Source of the DNA: Microcosmobacter mediterraneus
GTDB lineage: Bacteria > Bacteroidota > Bacteroidia > Flavobacteriales > Flavobacteriaceae
Assembly (NCBI RefSeq): GCF_031846265.1
Contig: NZ_JAVRIA010000006.1
Coordinates: 154,574 to 218,573, forward strand
Direction of reading: 5' to 3'
Length of the DNA: 64,000 bases
Shown here in pieces: positions 27,604 to 36,228 of this stretch. Numbering within the stretch: position 1 is the stretch's first letter; the number at the start of each line of letters is the position of its first letter. The notes under the pieces are model-generated. The model saw only the letters and a list, made by a program, of their open reading frames with translations, was not told the origin of the DNA and searched no databases. The translations under genes were made by a program, and so were the position numbers.

Positions 27604-27744
27604 TTAAGACTCAGACTCTAAGGTTTTTTCTACGTTAGCATTAGTATCTTGCGTTAATGTCTTGTCGACTGTATTAGAGTCATCAAGAGATAGCAAAACT
27701 GTAGCTAAGACTAGCGCTGCCACGCTTAGCAATAACTTTTTCAT
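27604..27744 (-). CDS. Small exported peptide (46 aa)
   Basis: I start at ATG 27744, which gives MKKLLLSVAALVLATVLLS, a clean signal or membrane anchor, and a short acidic Thr/Asn-rich tail (DDSNTVDKTLTQDT). The longer frame would cover the promoter. A TAAGTTTG box on the minus strand (27771-27778) is well placed about 27 bases upstream. The function is unknown; similar tiny exported peptides occur in flavobacteria. Confidence 0.5.
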   Translation of the reverse strand: MKKLLLSVAALVLATVLLSLDDSNTVDKTLTQDTNANVEKTLESES

Positions 27745-27770
27745 TTCACAAAAATTGATTAATAGCATTT

Positions 27771-27778
27771 CAAACTTA
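27771..27778 (-). promoter_or_regulatory. -7 box upstream of the 46-residue peptide gene
   Basis: On the minus strand this reads TAAGTTTG, an exact TAnnTTTG match, about 27 bases upstream of the ATG at 27744. No good -33 TTG is visible. Confidence 0.4.
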
Positions 27779-27932
27779 CGAAATAAAAGCATGCTATAAC
27801 TAGCTATGACTGAGTTTGTACTCTTTTTTAACTATAATTTCGATTATGCGTATCTAATGACTGATGAACAACCATTTTTAACCTATCTCTATGAAGCTTT
27901 TTACTTACACAAATCAAAGAGTTTTGACTTTT

Positions 27933-30116
27933 TTATTTGGTAAACAGCAGTTCCCTGTACTTTACTAAAGGCCATAATTCATCATCGATGAGTAATTCTA
28001 ATTTATCACAATGGTATCGTATTTCTGAAAATAAAGGCTTAACCTTATAACAATAAGCAAGTGATTTCTTTTCTACTTCTACAAGCTTATTGGCCGCTTT
28101 TCGTTCATTAATCATTGATGTTACTTTAGAATTTATGCCTTTAATATGGGTAGATATTTCTTTTATTAATTTTAATTGCTCCTCACCTACTTTTTTATAG
28201 TCTGCATCAAAAATATCTTTTAAGCCCTTTACATTATCTATTAAAATATTTTGATATTTTACTGCAGTAGGTACAACATGGTTTCTGGCAATATCGCCAA
28301 GAACTCTGCTCTCAATTTGAATACGTAGGCCATATTCCTCCATTTCAATCTCGTATCTAGCTTGAGATTCTACTGCATTCATAACATTAAGGTCTTCAAA
28401 TAACTGTATTGTTGATTTAGAAATTTTAGCTTTTAATGCTTCTGGTGTAGTTTTATTATTACTAATTCCTCGCTTCTTTGCTTCTTTTTTCCAAGCATCA
28501 CTATAACCATTACCTTCAAAAAGAATATGTTTAGATAGTTTAATATATTCTCTTAAAACATTAAAAATAGCATCATCTTTTTTCATGTCTTTAGTATTCA
28601 CTAAAGCGTCGACCTCAGACTTAAATTCGATTAATTGCTTAGCAACAATAGTATTAAGAACTGTCATAGAACTTGCACAGTTAGCCTTAGATCCTACAGC
28701 TCTAAATTCAAACTTATTTCCAGTAAATGCAAAAGGAGAAGTTCTGTTTCTATCTGTATTATCTAATAATATTTCAGGGATTTTACCAACGACATTTAAT
28801 TTTAAATCTGTTTTTTCTTGTGGTGATAATTTACCTTTAGTAACAACCTCTAACTCTTGCAAAACTTTAGTTAACTGTGCTCCAATAAATACAGACATAA
28901 TTGCAGGTGGCGCTTCGTTTGCTCCTAGTCTATGATCATTACTAGCCGAGGCGATAGCAGCTCTTAAAAGCTCTTCATAATCATTAACTGCTTTAATAGT
29001 ATTTATAAAAAAGGTTAAAAACTGAAGATTACTCATTGGTGTTTTACCAGGACTTAACAAATTCACACCTGTATCTGTAGCTAAGCTCCAGTTATTATGT
29101 TTTCCTGAACCGTTAACACCTTCAAATGGTTTCTCATGAAATAAAACTTTAAAATGATGACGCTCGCCAACTTTATCCATAACATCCATTAATAAAGAAT
29201 TATGATCAACAGCTAAATTAGCTTCATCATAAATAGGAGCAAGCTCAAATTGGTTTGGAGCCACTTCGTTATGGCGAGTTTTTACAGGAATTCCTAAAAG
29301 CATACACTCGCGCTCTAAATCTCTCATGTAGGACATGGCTCTATTGGGAATGGTACCAAAGTAATGGTCGTCTAGCTGTTGACCTTTAGCAGCAGAATGA
29401 CCGATTAAAGTTCTACCTGTCATTACAATATCTGGTCTGGACATCGCAAGAGCCTTATCTATTAAAAAGTATTCTTGTTCCCAGCCTAACGATGCTGTTA
29501 CTGTTTTTACAGATTTATCAAAATATTTACACACTGCAACTGCTGCTTCATCTACAGCCTGTAGTGCTCTTAATAAAGGTGTTTTATAATCTAGTGCTTC
29601 ACCAGTATAAGCTACAAAAACTGTGGGAATACAAAGCGTAGAGCCAAAAATAAAAGCAGGAGATGTAGGATCCCAAGCCGTATAACCTCTAGCTTCAAAT
29701 GTATTTCGTATACCACCACTAGGAAAACTAGATGCATCTGGCTCTTGCTGCACTAATTGTTCACCTTCAAATTTTTCGATAGCACCTCCATCTTTAAGTG
29801 GTTCAAAAAAAGCATCATGCTTCTCTGCAGTTGTACCTGTTAACGGCTGAAACCAATGTGTATAATGCGTTGCACCTTTAGATAAAGCCCATTCTTTCAT
29901 ACCAGATGCGATATGATCTGAGGTTAATCTATCAATTTTACGGCCAGATCTAGCATCTTTAATAGCATTGTAAGCAGACTTTGTTAGGTACTGCTTCATG
30001 ACAGAATCATTAAATACATTTTCAGCAAAATATTTAGAACGCCTTCCATTTTTAGGAATAGAAATTGGCTTTTGCCTTAAAGACGACTTTATAGCGTTGA
30101 ATCTAAATTTTGACAT
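27933..30116 (-). CDS. glnN: Glutamine synthetase type III
   Basis: This 727-residue GSIII is the long form typical of Bacteroidota and cyanobacteria. The N-terminal GSIII domain is followed by the catalytic region with SLGWEQEYFLID (metal-binding Glu), an HNEVAPNQFELAP segment, NGSGKHNNWS (ATP and glutamate binding) and NDHRLGANEAPP. A long helical tail follows, also typical of GSIII. The enzyme assimilates ammonium into glutamine. It is divergent from a type II synthetase, with 180 bases of control region between them. Confidence 0.95.
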   Translation of the reverse strand: MSKFRFNAIKSSLRQKPISIPKNGRRSKYFAENVFNDSVMKQYLTKSAYNAIKDARSGRKIDRLTSDHIASGMKEWALSKGATHYTHWFQPLTGTTAEKHDAFFEPLKDGGAIEKFEGEQLVQQEPDASSFPSGGIRNTFEARGYTAWDPTSPAFIFGSTLCIPTVFVAYTGEALDYKTPLLRALQAVDEAAVAVCKYFDKSVKTVTASLGWEQEYFLIDKALAMSRPDIVMTGRTLIGHSAAKGQQLDDHYFGTIPNRAMSYMRDLERECMLLGIPVKTRHNEVAPNQFELAPIYDEANLAVDHNSLLMDVMDKVGERHHFKVLFHEKPFEGVNGSGKHNNWSLATDTGVNLLSPGKTPMSNLQFLTFFINTIKAVNDYEELLRAAIASASNDHRLGANEAPPAIMSVFIGAQLTKVLQELEVVTKGKLSPQEKTDLKLNVVGKIPEILLDNTDRNRTSPFAFTGNKFEFRAVGSKANCASSMTVLNTIVAKQLIEFKSEVDALVNTKDMKKDDAIFNVLREYIKLSKHILFEGNGYSDAWKKEAKKRGISNNKTTPEALKAKISKSTIQLFEDLNVMNAVESQARYEIEMEEYGLRIQIESRVLGDIARNHVVPTAVKYQNILIDNVKGLKDIFDADYKKVGEEQLKLIKEISTHIKGINSKVTSMINERKAANKLVEVEKKSLAYCYKVKPLFSEIRYHCDKLELLIDDELWPLVKYRELLFTK

Positions 30117-30166
30117 AACCTTAAAATTTGAAGGTAAAATTACTCATTTTTAATATAAAAATAATT

Positions 30167-30263
30167 ATACCCTATTTTTTTTAGGGTATTAACACCTGTT
30201 AATAACATTTTACCCGATTTAACCCTATTTTTTTTGTGGTTATATTCTAATTATTAATATTTG
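30167..30263. promoter_or_regulatory. Control region between the two glutamine synthetase genes
   Basis: Two identical 14-base boxes accctatttttttt start at 30169 and 30222, 53 bases apart (about five helical turns), with a partial box tacccgattt at 30211, ten bases before the second. The first box is half of a perfect inverted repeat with 8-bp arms ATACCCTA/TAGGGTAT (30167-30174, 30182-30189). Beyond the second box, TTG at 30234-30236 and TAATATTTG at 30255-30263 resemble -33 and -7 elements for the type II gene, with one extra base in the -7 box. Confidence 0.5.
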
Positions 30264-30296
30264 CAATGTGAAATTTAAAAAACTAAACAACACACC

Positions 30297-31319
30297 ATGA
30301 GTAAGTCTAAATTAGAATACATATGGTTGGATGGTTATTATCCAACTCAAAACATGAGAAGTAAAACTAAAGTTGAAGAAAACTTTAGTGGTAAAATAGA
30401 AGATTGCCCCATTTGGTCGTTTGATGGATCATCTACAAAACAAGCAGAAGGAGGTTCTTCTGATTGTTTATTAAAGCCTGTTGCCATTTATCCTGATCCT
30501 GCGAGAAAGGATGGATTTTTAGTAATGACTGAGGTATTAAATGCAGATGGCACACCACATCCTACAAATGCCCGAGCTGGAATTGATGATGATGATAACG
30601 ACTTTTGGTTTGGTTTTGAACAAGAGTATTTTATAATGGACACAGCGACACAATTACCATTAGGTTTTCCTATTGGTGGTTATCCTGGACCTCAAGGTAT
30701 GTACTATTGCTCTGTTGGAGGTAAGAACACTCATGGTCGTGATTTTGTAGAAGAGCATGCCGACTTATGCATTGCTGCTGGTCTCAATTTTGAGGGTATT
30801 AACCAGGAAGTTGCAAGTGGACAGTGGGAATTTCAATTATTTGCAAAAGGAGCTAAAAGAGCTGGAGATGAAATTTGGGTAGCGCGCTACTTATTAGATC
30901 GTCTTACTGAGCAATATGGTTATTACATAGAATACCACCCAAAGCCTGTTAAAGGTGATTGGAATGGGTCTGGAATGCACGCTAATTTCTCTAATACCTT
31001 ATTAAGAACTTGTGGAAGTCAAGAGGTTTACGAACGTGTCTGCGAAGCATTTAGACCTGTAACTAAAGAGCATATTGCTGTTTATGGACAATATAACGAT
31101 CAACGTTTAACTGGATTACACGAAACAGCATCTATACATGATTTTAGCTATGGTGTATCAGATAGAGGAGCTTCTATTCGTATCCCAATTATTACTGTAG
31201 AAAAAGGCTGGAAAGGTTGGTTAGAAGATAGAAGACCTGCATCTAATGCTGATCCTTACAAAGTAGCTGGACGAATTGTTGAAACTGTAAAAAGCGCCAA
31301 CGTTACAGCTGAAGTATAA
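30297..31319 (+). CDS. Glutamine synthetase type II (eukaryote-like)
   Basis: This 340-residue protein has the short GSII layout. A beta-grasp N-terminal domain carries CPIWSFDGSSTKQAEGGSSD, typical of the family. The catalytic barrel follows with WFGFEQEYF (metal ligands), GINQEVASGQWEFQ and NGSGMHANFS. It lacks the Tyr adenylylation loop of type I enzymes as far as I can see. It is divergent from the type III gene, which suggests alternative enzymes under joint nitrogen control. It is monocistronic and ends at a strong terminator. Confidence 0.93.
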   Translation: MSKSKLEYIWLDGYYPTQNMRSKTKVEENFSGKIEDCPIWSFDGSSTKQAEGGSSDCLLKPVAIYPDPARKDGFLVMTEVLNADGTPHPTNARAGIDDDDNDFWFGFEQEYFIMDTATQLPLGFPIGGYPGPQGMYYCSVGGKNTHGRDFVEEHADLCIAAGLNFEGINQEVASGQWEFQLFAKGAKRAGDEIWVARYLLDRLTEQYGYYIEYHPKPVKGDWNGSGMHANFSNTLLRTCGSQEVYERVCEAFRPVTKEHIAVYGQYNDQRLTGLHETASIHDFSYGVSDRGASIRIPIITVEKGWKGWLEDRRPASNADPYKVAGRIVETVKSANVTAEV

Positions 31320-31344
31320 TTATTACTTAAGTATAATGTAAATT

Positions 31345-31373
31345 AACCTGCTAAGTTTAGCAGGTTTTTTTTA
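31345..31373. terminator. Terminator after the type II glutamine synthetase gene
   Basis: AACCTGCTAA (31345-31354) and TTAGCAGGTT (31357-31366) form a near-continuous 10-bp stem followed by a T run. It lies between two convergent genes and reaches the stop codon of the exchanger gene. Confidence 0.88.
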
Positions 31374-32312
31374 TCCTCTAAAAACCAAAACAATAAATAA
31401 ACTATACGCAAACACTAGGATAAATCCTTTATACCTGCTTATTTGATGTTGTCTAGGTAAGAATATCAAAGGAATTAGTATTGCTGAAAAACCTAACATC
31501 CAAAAAATATCTCTACTCAAAATTTCTGGAGCAGTAACCGGAATCGTTTTTATAATTGACGTAATACCTAAAACAGAGCCTATATTAAAAATATTAGAGC
31601 CTATTAGGTTACCTAAGGACAAGGCTTTCTCTTGTTTTGCTGCAGCAATTACAGACGCTGCTAACTCAGGAACGCTAGTTCCTATAGCAATCATAGTAAC
31701 AGAAATAACAGCTTCACTAACACCAACGTTTATAGCTATTTTTTTTGCACCATCTACCAACCAATCAGATCCAAAATACAAAGCAAAAGCTCCTATTAAT
31801 AGCCAAATAATAATTTTAACATTAGAGACTTTTTCTAAAGTATCATCAACAACTTCTTCGGCTCTCTCTTTTCTGGCACTTCTAATCAAAATAAAAAGGA
31901 AAATAATTAAAGCGCCTAATAACGCTACACCCTCCATAGGAATTAACTGATTATCGTTCTTTAAAAAATAATATAGTGCTATAGAAAATAGCATCATCAC
32001 AGGCCAATTCAATCTGTAAAACGATCTGTCTACAGCAATAGATCCAATAAAAGCTGTAATACCTAAAACTAAAGCAATATTAGCAATATTAGAGCCAACA
32101 ACATTGTTAATTGCAATATCAGGAGAGCCATTAAAAGCAGCATTGATACTAACTAATAACTCTGGTGCAGAAGTTGCAAAGGATACCACTGTTAATCCTA
32201 TTATCATTTTTGAGATATTAAGTTTAAAAGACAAGGCTACAGATGCTCTGACTAAAAACTCACCTCCTACAACTAAGAGAATAAAACCCAATACCACCCA
32301 AAGTATACTCAT
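31371..32312 (-). CDS. CaCA-family Na+/Ca2+ exchanger (YrbG-like)
   Basis: This 313-residue inner-membrane antiporter has about ten helices and the two inverted alpha repeats of the family: TVVSFATSAPELLVSI near residue 43 with NNVVGSNIANIALVLG, and AIGTSVPELAASVIAA near residue 207 with GNLIGSNIFNIGSVLG. The conserved Glu of each SAPE/SVPE motif is present. It exchanges Ca2+ for Na+ or H+ in characterised relatives. It is convergent with the type II glutamine synthetase and divergent from the blaI-like gene. Confidence 0.92.
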   Translation of the reverse strand: MSILWVVLGFILLVVGGEFLVRASVALSFKLNISKMIIGLTVVSFATSAPELLVSINAAFNGSPDIAINNVVGSNIANIALVLGITAFIGSIAVDRSFYRLNWPVMMLFSIALYYFLKNDNQLIPMEGVALLGALIIFLFILIRSARKERAEEVVDDTLEKVSNVKIIIWLLIGAFALYFGSDWLVDGAKKIAINVGVSEAVISVTMIAIGTSVPELAASVIAAAKQEKALSLGNLIGSNIFNIGSVLGITSIIKTIPVTAPEILSRDIFWMLGFSAILIPLIFLPRQHQISRYKGFILVFAYSLFIVLVFRG

Positions 32313-32401
32313 AAAGTTTTGCTGTTTTTCTGAATTTAAAACAAAGTGCGAAGATAAGATTTACATCTGATTCTTAATAAAAACTAAAATTTTCGTTAAA
32401 T

Positions 32402-32440
32402 AACTATATTAATAGTTGTATAACTACAAAAATAGTTATA
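32402..32440. promoter_or_regulatory. Tandem operator dyads upstream of the blaI-like gene
   Basis: There are two dyads: AACTAT-atta-ATAGTT (32402-32417) and TATAACTA-caaaaa-TAGTTATA (32419-32440, perfect 8-bp arms). Their centres are 20 bases apart, two helical turns, so two dimers would sit on the same face. BlaI/MecI/CopY repressors bind comparable ACTACA/TGTAGT dyads and usually autoregulate, and the regulator gene starts 45 bases downstream. Confidence 0.65.
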
Positions 32441-32484
32441 TGTTTGAATTATGATTTTTAAAAATACATTATAAAAATTACAAA

Positions 32485-32844
32485 ATGCAGAAACTTACAA
32501 ACAAAGAAGAAGAAATCATGCATATTTTATGGAGGTTAGAAAAAGCTTTTGTGAAAGATGTTTTGGCTGAAATAAAAGAAGATAAACCTCATTACAATAC
32601 TCTATCAACCATTATAAGAAATCTTGAAGAAAAGGGTTATGTTAACTATAATGCATACGGAAAAACACACCAATATTTTCCGATAGTAAAAATGGAAGAT
32701 TACAAAAAGAATTTCATGAATAATGCCATTGAACACTACTTTAATAACTCTTACAAAAATGTAGTTTCATTTTTTGCTAAAGAAGAAAAAATAAGTGTTG
32801 CCGAGTTAAAAGATATTATTAACCTTATTGAGAAAAAGAAATAA
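32485..32844 (+). CDS. BlaI/MecI/CopY-family transcriptional repressor
   Basis: This 119-residue protein has the family's winged helix: LTNKEEEIMHILWRL (helix 1), a recognition region with YNTLSTIIRNLEEKGYVNY at about 36-54, and a C-terminal dimerisation helix. Known members are released from DNA when the partner M56 protease cuts them. The partner gene follows two bases after the stop. Tandem dyads just upstream are the expected operator. The signal is unknown; antibiotic resistance genes are not nearby. Confidence 0.92.
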   Translation: MQKLTNKEEEIMHILWRLEKAFVKDVLAEIKEDKPHYNTLSTIIRNLEEKGYVNYNAYGKTHQYFPIVKMEDYKKNFMNNAIEHYFNNSYKNVVSFFAKEEKISVAELKDIINLIEKKK

Positions 32845-32846
32845 CT

Positions 32847-35159
32847 ATGGATTATTTAATTAAAGCATCTGCAGTACTTCTTATATTTTTTGTCTGCTAT
32901 AAATTATTTTTACAAAAAGATACATTTTTTAAGGAAAATAGATGGTTTTTACTTGTAGGTATCTTAGTATCCCTAATTCTGCCAAATATTGCTATACCAG
33001 TATATGTAACTTATGTTCCCGAATCTTTAGGCCAATTAATTTACGAGACAGAATTTAATTCTCAACCTCTAGAAGTTGTTGAGCCTAGCTTTTCTATATA
33101 CTCTATTTTGGTATGGATTTACTGTATTGGACTATCTATTTTTACGATAAAATTTTTATTAGAAATAACATCGCTATCTCATCTTATTAGTACATCTGAA
33201 ATTACAAAAGAAGGTAGATATAAGTTTACCAAAGTAAAACAACCTATTGCTCCTTTTTCATTCTTTAATTGGATAGTTTTAAACCCAAAACAGTTCTTAC
33301 CCAAAGAACTTAATCTTATTATTAAGCATGAGAAAGTGCATGTAAGGCAATTGCATTCTGTAGATCTAATTTGCGCACAGTTATTATGCATTGTATTATG
33401 GTTTAATCCGTTTGTGTGGTTATATAAAAATGCACTTAATCAAAATCTAGAGTTTATAGCAGATAATGATACGCAACAGACAACTTCTTGCGATACGAGC
33501 TATCAAGAACTACTACTGAAGACCAGTATAAAAGGATACAACATATCCATTACAAATAATTTTTACAATTCATTAATTAAAAAAAGAATCGTTATGTTAC
33601 ACAAAAACAAATCCAAACATTATAGCAAACTAAAACTTGCAGCTGTATTACCTCTACTTGCTATATTCCTTATGAGTTTTAACACTAAAAAAATATTTAT
33701 TGAAGCAGAAAATGGAGATACATTATTCACTGTTTCTGCTGAAACTAATGATAAAAACCTAAAAGACATAGAGAAAGCTTTTAAGAACAAAACAGCTAAA
33801 TTAAAATTTACTGATCTTGTAAGAAATGATAATGGCAAAATTCAACGCATCTCCATCAACACAAAGTATCCTGATGATAAAAGGTATATAAAGCGTATGA
33901 CTTTAAATAATAATTTAAAGTCTGAAACTATACAATCATTTAATTTACTTCATAAAGAAGCTGAAGATATCATAGACTTTAATTTTAAACAAGATGATGT
34001 CACATCAAACATATCAGCAAATAAAATATCCTTTTCTGGAGCTAATAGCATCAGCACTTTAAAAACACCAAAAACTAAATCTAATCCAATTCTTAGCATT
34101 GGAGATACTGAAGTAGTGATAATATCTAAAGATGCTAGTGATAATGATTTATATACTATAAAAGAGCAACTAAAAAAAGAAGGTATTACTATAAGTTTTA
34201 AAGGTATAAAACGAAATAAAAAGGGCGAAATTACTGCGATAAAAATAACAGCAAAAAGTGATAATTCTGAAGTTAAGTATTCCTCAAAAGACGATGATGC
34301 CATTGAGCCAATTACCATAAAGTTTGGTGAAGATGGTATTTACATTGGTAATAGCAAAAAATCAAAACACAAGGAGGATTATATTTTTATCTCAGGAAAA
34401 GGGAAAAGTAAGAACAACACAATATCAATATCCTCAAACCATGAATATGACAACAATAACTCACACGAAGACATTAAAATATCCAACTATAAAAATTATT
34501 TATTTGTTAAAGATGGTAAGACCATATCTGTAGATGATTTAGAAAAAATCTATCCTAAACTTGTTGAAACAAACACCATATCAACATTTAATATAGTAAA
34601 AGGAAAAAAAGCTCTTGAAGTTTACGGTAAAGATGCCAAAAATGGTGTTGTGGTTATAACTACAGGTGAACCAAGTAAAACTAATTTATCCTTTAACAAT
34701 AGTGATGAAATTAAAGGTAATATTTGGATTACCAAAGACGGAAAAAAACATAACGTAAAAACCTCAGGTGTTTCTAAAGTAATAATACACTCTGATGATG
34801 ATCATGATGAAGATGATGATCATGAGGAGGAAATTATTATTATCAATGGAAACGATAATAACAATACTGAGGATATAATTATTAAAGGTGAAGGTACTAA
34901 TGTTTGGACTACAGAAGATAACGTTACTGTTACTAAAATTGGCAAGGATAAAAAGAATTTCTTCTTTGTATCCTCAGACGATACTGATGGAAAAAATCCA
35001 TTAATAATAGTTGATGGAAAAGAGATTAAGAAAAAAGATTTAAGCGATATTGATCCAGATACAATTGAGTCTATTACAGTTTTGAAGGATAAAAAAGCCA
35101 CAGAAAAGTATGGCAAAAAAGGTGAAAATGGAGTTATAGTAATTACTCTAAAAAAGTAA
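32847..35159 (+). CDS. BlaR1-like M56 metallopeptidase with plug-like C-terminus
   Basis: This 770-residue protein has an N-terminal membrane domain of about four helices with the zinc site HEKVH at 161-165, like BlaR1/MecR1 sensors. The large C-terminal region replaces the penicillin sensor. It contains DUF-like beta repeats, an acidic His-rich run near residue 655, and two TonB-plug-like units of the type 'ISTFNIVKGKKALEVYGKDAKNGVVVITT' that end near residues 610 and 770. It probably senses an envelope or outer-membrane state and cleaves the upstream repressor. Bacteroidota commonly carry this fusion; its ligand is unknown to me. Confidence 0.88.
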   Translation: MDYLIKASAVLLIFFVCYKLFLQKDTFFKENRWFLLVGILVSLILPNIAIPVYVTYVPESLGQLIYETEFNSQPLEVVEPSFSIYSILVWIYCIGLSIFTIKFLLEITSLSHLISTSEITKEGRYKFTKVKQPIAPFSFFNWIVLNPKQFLPKELNLIIKHEKVHVRQLHSVDLICAQLLCIVLWFNPFVWLYKNALNQNLEFIADNDTQQTTSCDTSYQELLLKTSIKGYNISITNNFYNSLIKKRIVMLHKNKSKHYSKLKLAAVLPLLAIFLMSFNTKKIFIEAENGDTLFTVSAETNDKNLKDIEKAFKNKTAKLKFTDLVRNDNGKIQRISINTKYPDDKRYIKRMTLNNNLKSETIQSFNLLHKEAEDIIDFNFKQDDVTSNISANKISFSGANSISTLKTPKTKSNPILSIGDTEVVIISKDASDNDLYTIKEQLKKEGITISFKGIKRNKKGEITAIKITAKSDNSEVKYSSKDDDAIEPITIKFGEDGIYIGNSKKSKHKEDYIFISGKGKSKNNTISISSNHEYDNNNSHEDIKISNYKNYLFVKDGKTISVDDLEKIYPKLVETNTISTFNIVKGKKALEVYGKDAKNGVVVITTGEPSKTNLSFNNSDEIKGNIWITKDGKKHNVKTSGVSKVIIHSDDDHDEDDDHEEEIIIINGNDNNNTEDIIIKGEGTNVWTTEDNVTVTKIGKDKKNFFFVSSDDTDGKNPLIIVDGKEIKKKDLSDIDPDTIESITVLKDKKATEKYGKKGENGVIVITLKK

Positions 35160-35178
35160 AAAATACTTTTTAAGTACT

Positions 35179-35211
35179 AAAAAGAGTAACAGTGATGTTA
35201 CTCTTTTTCTT
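35179..35211. terminator. Bidirectional terminator after the BlaR1-like gene
   Basis: AAAAAGAGTAAC (35179-35190) and GTTACTCTTTTT (35197-35208) form a perfect 12-bp stem around agtgat, with a T run on each strand. It lies between convergent genes and contains the stop codon of the Arc-like gene. Confidence 0.88.
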
Positions 35212-35371
35212 TTGGTTTTTGTTTTGGCGCTCTTTTGTGCGCTTTTAGATATTGCATAAGCATCCATTCTATTTGTCCATTAGTACTGCGAAATTCATCA
35301 GCAGCCCATTTCTCAACAGCCTTTAACATCTCTTCATTTATTCGTAATGCAAATGCTTTTTTCTTTGCCAT
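35198..35371 (-). CDS. Arc-like ribbon-helix-helix DNA-binding protein (57 aa)
   Basis: The frame from ATG 35371 to TAA 35198 encodes 57 residues starting MAKKKAFALRINEEMLKAVE and continuing KWAADEFRSTNGQIEWMLMQ. This is the beta strand plus two helices of Arc/MetJ-type proteins, followed by a Lys-rich tail. It lies 3 bases behind the DUF1648 gene and closes the SPFH operon. Similar Arc-family proteins are common as last genes of such operons, where they may regulate the operon itself. It may instead be a structural or accessory protein. Confidence 0.72.
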   Translation of the reverse strand: MAKKKAFALRINEEMLKAVEKWAADEFRSTNGQIEWMLMQYLKAHKRAPKQKPKEKE

Positions 35372-35374
35372 AAC

Positions 35375-35878
35375 TTAAGACTTATTGAGTTTTTTTTGAT
35401 AAATGACAAGTACTATAGGTAATATAATACTTGATCCAATAACAATTGGCATAAACATACGACCTAAAGACAATGACGCTCCTTTTGCACTTTCTACAAT
35501 ATGATAGGTTAAGTATAGAAATAAAAGTACGCACAAAAAATTAACAATTCGTAATACTCTTATACTAAACCTATAATTTTTTAAAGCATTATTTTCAGTA
35601 ATATTAACCATGTAATTATGCGTATGAGGGAACTTTGTTAACACCAACATAAGACCATAAATAAAAGTTGCTAAACCAGGTAATACCCATAAAATTAACT
35701 TGGAATTAAATTCTGTAGGCTCACCTTTAATACCAAAACGTGTAGGTATTGAGTCTGGTAATTCCGCATAACTACTAATTACAAAATACCATGTAATAAT
35801 TAGTAAGGTTAAAGAAAGTAATTCAATAACATAATCAAACGTTTCCAAAGGAATTTGTATTCGAGGTCTTTTAGACAT
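35375..35878 (-). CDS. DUF1648-type membrane protein (167 aa)
   Basis: Four hydrophobic helices are visible, with a first extracytoplasmic loop containing ELPDSIPTRFGIKGEPTEF, the DUF1648 signature (LPxxIPxHFGxxGxP). Members of this family include the N-terminal part of SdpI immunity proteins. It sits inside the SPFH operon between the DUF4177 and Arc-like genes. The function is unknown; a role in membrane-stress protection is conceivable. Confidence 0.8.
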   Translation of the reverse strand: MSKRPRIQIPLETFDYVIELLSLTLLIITWYFVISSYAELPDSIPTRFGIKGEPTEFNSKLILWVLPGLATFIYGLMLVLTKFPHTHNYMVNITENNALKNYRFSIRVLRIVNFLCVLLFLYLTYHIVESAKGASLSLGRMFMPIVIGSSIILPIVLVIYQKKLNKS

Positions 35879-35880
35879 TT

Positions 35881-36039
35881 CTATCTGTTTTTATCACGTT
35901 CAAATACAACACTCGCCCAGCCTTGTCCTATTTGTATAACTTGCCAACCTTCTCTAGCATATTGGTTTAATAAATCTTCAAACTGTTGAAATCTATTTCT
36001 AAACCCTAACTTAGGTTGTACTACTTTATATTCTTTCAT
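35881..36039 (-). CDS. DUF4177-like small protein (52 aa)
   Basis: ATG 36039 to TAG 35881 encodes MKEYKVVQPKLGFRNRFQQF and then LLNQYAREGWQVIQIGQGW, the layout of DUF4177: a beta strand, a helix, a 'GW.v' turn and a closing strand. The gaps of 3 bases to the neighbours on either side show that it belongs to the SPFH operon. The function is unknown. Confidence 0.72.
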   Translation of the reverse strand: MKEYKVVQPKLGFRNRFQQFEDLLNQYAREGWQVIQIGQGWASVVFERDKNR

Positions 36040-36042
36040 AAT

Positions 36043-36225
36043 TTAATCGTTATCTGGATCTTCTTTAAAAATAACCAAAGCTAAAACAACTCCTATAATA
36101 GTGCCAATGATGGAACCATAAACCGTTCCCATAGCTACATCTCCAAAAACAGCTCCCATGGTTACACCAATACTTGTACCCATTGCACTACCTATAGCAA
36201 TACTAGATATTTGATTCTTATTCAT
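36043..36225 (-). CDS. Small glycine-zipper membrane protein (60 aa)
   Basis: Nearly the whole protein is a Gly-rich pair of membrane segments (IGSAMGTSIGVTMGAVFG and TVYGSIIGTIIGVVLALVIF) with regular GxxxG spacing, ending in an acidic KEDPDND tail. Glycine zippers pack helices together and are found in oligomeric membrane proteins. It lies 3 bases behind the SPFH gene, so it is translated with it and may assemble with it. This partnership is inference. Confidence 0.7.
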   Translation of the reverse strand: MNKNQISSIAIGSAMGTSIGVTMGAVFGDVAMGTVYGSIIGTIIGVVLALVIFKEDPDND

Positions 36226-36228
36226 ATT

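Noticed and set aside
33950..34318. 122-codon frame antisense to the BlaR1-like gene
   Set aside because: The sense gene has clear domains and intact frame; the antisense frame has only hydrophobic low-complexity sequence from AT-rich codons.
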